A stretch of DNA of 64,000 bases from Desulfurococcus sp. (GTDB lineage Archaea > Thermoproteota > Thermoprotei_A > Sulfolobales > Desulfurococcaceae). The first letter of the stretch is position 1. Each line of letters opens with the position of its first letter. Under the pieces are notes generated by a model that ran no database searches, was not told where the DNA came from, and was given only the letters and a program-made list of their open reading frames with translations. The stretch covers positions 248,001-312,000 of the forward strand of contig JAPNUX010000003.1 of assembly GCA_026626905.1 (NCBI GenBank), in the 5' to 3' direction. Shown in pieces: positions 62,039-64,000 of the stretch. A program made the translations under genes and the position numbers.

Positions 62039-63811
62039 TTAGAGGTAGTCGCCTTTTTTCTCTATGATTTTAACCTCTACTCCTTTACTCGTGGTATCTA
62101 TAACTATCTCTGGTGCACCATATATGAGGTTGTGTTTCATGGCAAGCGGGTCCTGGTAGGCCCCGGTGTCTAGAAAGGCAATGTAGTAGTTCTCGTCTTT
62201 TACTGGTAGATGTAAAGGCACACCTCCAAGCTTCAGTCTTCTACCTGGAACCATGATAAGCCTGGAGTCAACGCGTGTAAACCACTGGCCTGCTTTAATC
62301 GGTGTTTTCACATCGCTTATATACTCGCCTATTTCACCCATGCTGTCACATGTAAGGTCTCCCAGCGTAGCTAGGACATCAGGTCTTTCATCAAGTCTCT
62401 GAAGAGGAACTACTTGGAAGTACTGGTTTACAATGACTGTGTCTGGTATATCCGCGAACACTGAGAAGTTTAATATATACCTCTTAGATGGAGATGTAGC
62501 AAACCTATATATGACTGGATCATTCAAGATCTCCTCTACTAAAGCAGGTTTTTTCTCCACTATCTCCCGTAGCTTGGAGGCTATATCATCGTGTAGTCTG
62601 GTGACAAGCTCCTCAAGCAGTTCTCTCTCCTCGAGTTTACGGGGCTCCGAGAAGCCTCTACGAACATGAGTTCTGATATCTCTAATAAGCTTCTTTAAGT
62701 CGCTAATACTCTCTATGTGAGCAAGCTTTTCATCTAATTGATTAGAGCTGGCATGGTATTGATCACTCGTGTAGGGGCGGATATCAACTACTTTCGAAAC
62801 AACAATCCTGTGAGACGCCACGATATACCTGCCACCTTCATACACTATTACAGGGTGATCCTCGAGCTCGCTGAAGACTTTCACTATATGACCAAGGTAG
62901 TCTCTTAGAGTGTAGTTCGGGGATTCAGGTGTCCCACGCCCTGTATCTATGTATGGGTATGCTAAGCCACCACCTGGATCAACAATCTTTAAGTTGTTGA
63001 AGCCGCTTGAACGTAGCTTCTTGTATATATCGTAGACTTCGTTTAGAAAGGCCTCCATGTCACTCCACTTGTAGATCTGGGAGCCTGGATGCATGTGGAG
63101 AAGGGTAGCTCGCTCCTCAATCCACTTGTATTCATCTCTAAGTTTTGCTAGAGTACTCACCGAGAACCCGAATTTCCCTTCAAGCCCTGCTGAGTGAGCC
63201 CACTTACCGCCGGGTTTTGTGAGAGGTTTTACTCTTAAGCCGATCTCTAGCTCCGGGTACCCTGATACAATATTAAGGTCGTGCTCACCCTCCACGTCAA
63301 CTATAACCTTCCACTTCTTATCCCTGAATTTCAGCAGGATATCAATGACCTGACTCGAGAGAACACCATCATATATTAGCACTCTGCTTGATTCCCCAGC
63401 GTACTTAAGAAGAGTTTTTACTTCTCCAAGCGAGCCGGTATTAAACCCCCACTTATACTTCTCTCCATACCTCCATATAGCTTCAACAACTAGGTCTATG
63501 GGGTTAACTTTCATAGGGTATACTGGCTGGAGTACTCCTTTGAAGCCGTATACCTTGGAGAGCTCCTTGAAGGTTTCATAGACTTTCTCCATGGCTTTCT
63601 CTATCAATGGGAGTATCCTTATGTACGCTACATCGAAGCCTCTCTCTTCAACCAGATCTTTTACTCTTATGGAGTAGCCGTTGAGGTTTATGATAAGGTA
63701 TCCATCACTATCGACTGTTATTACTTCGCCCCTAATCTCGTGGTTTAACCCCCATAGCTCTCTAGCGGTATCTAGACCCCAATCATCATTGTACATTCTT
63801 TCTTCCAGCAC
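62039..63811 (-). CDS. speA: SpeA-type biosynthetic arginine decarboxylase
   Basis: 590 residues of the fold-III (alanine-racemase-like) PLP decarboxylase class. The PLP Lys is K101 in VYPMKVNP. The phosphate-binding glycine region is KIVDPGGGLAYPY, and C488-D489 (TCDSMGE) are the substrate-site residues of the partner subunit. The helical insertion (about 370-430) typical of SpeA is present. It produces agmatine for polyamine synthesis. Crenarchaea better known to me (Sulfolobus) instead use an S-adenosylmethionine-decarboxylase-like arginine decarboxylase, so a SpeA may have been acquired. GTG start with ATG 63796 as alternative. The promoter is TTATAAAT on the minus strand near 63848-63856. 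Confidence 0.92.
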   Translation of the reverse strand: MLEERMYNDDWGLDTARELWGLNHEIRGEVITVDSDGYLIINLNGYSIRVKDLVEERGFDVAYIRILPLIEKAMEKVYETFKELSKVYGFKGVLQPVYPMKVNPIDLVVEAIWRYGEKYKWGFNTGSLGEVKTLLKYAGESSRVLIYDGVLSSQVIDILLKFRDKKWKVIVDVEGEHDLNIVSGYPELEIGLRVKPLTKPGGKWAHSAGLEGKFGFSVSTLAKLRDEYKWIEERATLLHMHPGSQIYKWSDMEAFLNEVYDIYKKLRSSGFNNLKIVDPGGGLAYPYIDTGRGTPESPNYTLRDYLGHIVKVFSELEDHPVIVYEGGRYIVASHRIVVSKVVDIRPYTSDQYHASSNQLDEKLAHIESISDLKKLIRDIRTHVRRGFSEPRKLEERELLEELVTRLHDDIASKLREIVEKKPALVEEILNDPVIYRFATSPSKRYILNFSVFADIPDTVIVNQYFQVVPLQRLDERPDVLATLGDLTCDSMGEIGEYISDVKTPIKAGQWFTRVDSRLIMVPGRRLKLGGVPLHLPVKDENYYIAFLDTGAYQDPLAMKHNLIYGAPEIVIDTTSKGVEVKIIEKKGDYL

Positions 63812-63847
63812 CTCTAGTTATCGGAGTCATGGAATTCCTATTAGGGA

Positions 63848-63862
63848 TTTATAAGCTTATAA
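63848..63862 (-). promoter_or_regulatory. TATA region of speA
   Basis: Two overlapping TATA-like boxes on the minus strand (TTATAAGC and CTTATAAAT) 40-50 bases before the GTG, with AGAGGTG at 63809-63815. Confidence 0.45.
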
Positions 63863-63873
63863 CCTTGAATACC

Positions 63874-63999
63874 CTACGCTGGAGCCTCGCCTGAGCGAGC
63901 TACCTGCCCTCCCGGTATGCTCGCCCACTCTTCTAGTTCCTGGAGGATTGCCTCCTCAATCATTCGAATTATAGATTTCAGTTTATTCTTATCTTCTTC
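63874..63999 (-). CDS. Unrecognised gene, C-terminal end only
   Basis: The last 41 codons of a gene on the minus strand, entering from beyond the window. The peptide has a charged helix (LKSIIRMIEEAILQELEEW) and a flexible tail ending SGEAPA. Too short to name. It lies about 60 bases upstream of speA on the same strand; the speA promoter falls in between. Confidence 0.5.
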   Translation of the reverse strand, partial: EEDKNKLKSIIRMIEEAILQELEEWASIPGGQVARSGEAPA

Positions 64000-64000
64000 G

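Overview
The window looks like a piece of chromosome from a hyperthermophilic crenarchaeon, most probably Desulfurococcales-like (Desulfurococcus/Thermosphaera/Staphylothermus type). This is inferred from gene content and signals, not from a database match. The supporting marks are archaeal TATA boxes about 25-30 nt upstream of starts, GGTG-type ribosome sites, many GTG/TTG starts, AGA/AGG/ATA-rich codon use, class I LysRS, tungsten-type aldehyde:ferredoxin oxidoreductase, an Asp-ligated [4Fe-4S] ferredoxin, HerA/NurA/Mre11/Rad50, Hjc and a PIN-KH ATPase. Genes are densely packed on both strands. I saw no tRNA, rRNA, transposase or full CRISPR array.

Layout. 1-4.7 kb: tail of an M42 aminopeptidase, a GH13 maltogenic-amylase-type enzyme behind a tandemly duplicated promoter, then AOR with a MoaD-like protein. 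4.9-11.1 kb: a six-gene MoxR/DUF4129/membrane/DUF4350/DUF58 operon. 11.1-14.3 kb: an oxygen/iron defence block made of an encapsulin fused to a ferritin-like domain, a flavodiiron protein and a peroxiredoxin. 14.5-20.8 kb: zinc ribbon, HD phosphohydrolase, dolichol-phosphate-mannose-synthase-like GT2, IleRS and cytidine deaminase. 20.8-30.2 kb (minus strand): lysS, a small multidrug-export family protein, then mre11-nurA-herA-rad50 for DNA end resection.

30.2-30.5 kb: an intergenic region with several related short repeats, two of them 24-nt direct repeats around a 37-nt spacer. 30.5-37.4 kb: GT87-like membrane glycosyltransferase, MFS transporter, LeuRS whose last ~50 residues lie in another frame, MarC and a CDF transporter. 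37.5-44.8 kb: ferredoxin, M20 peptidase, an orphan biotin-carboxylase-like ATP-grasp protein lacking key active-site residues, PEP synthase and a COG2403/cyclic-2,3-diphosphoglycerate-synthetase-like P-loop protein.

44.9-58.5 kb: a surface-protein region with two secreted, membrane-anchored metallophosphoesterases, a large anchored protein with a glucodextranase-C-like module, and an ABC importer (anchored binding protein, fused double permease, ATPase). All four surface proteins carry Thr/Ser/Pro stalks, and two stalks share identical stretches of DNA. The PINA-like ATPase and the Holliday junction resolvase Hjc sit convergently inside this region. 58.5-64 kb: a small phosphodiesterase, DUF211 with a degenerate Rio/Bud32-like kinase, two small DNA-binding proteins, a PhoU/DUF47 protein, a SpeA-type arginine decarboxylase and the end of an unrecognised gene.

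The most interesting points are the interrupted LeuRS C-terminus, the self-loaded encapsulin in a redox block, the degenerate biotin-carboxylase paralogue, the repeat cluster at 30.2-30.44 kb, and the shared stalk DNA.
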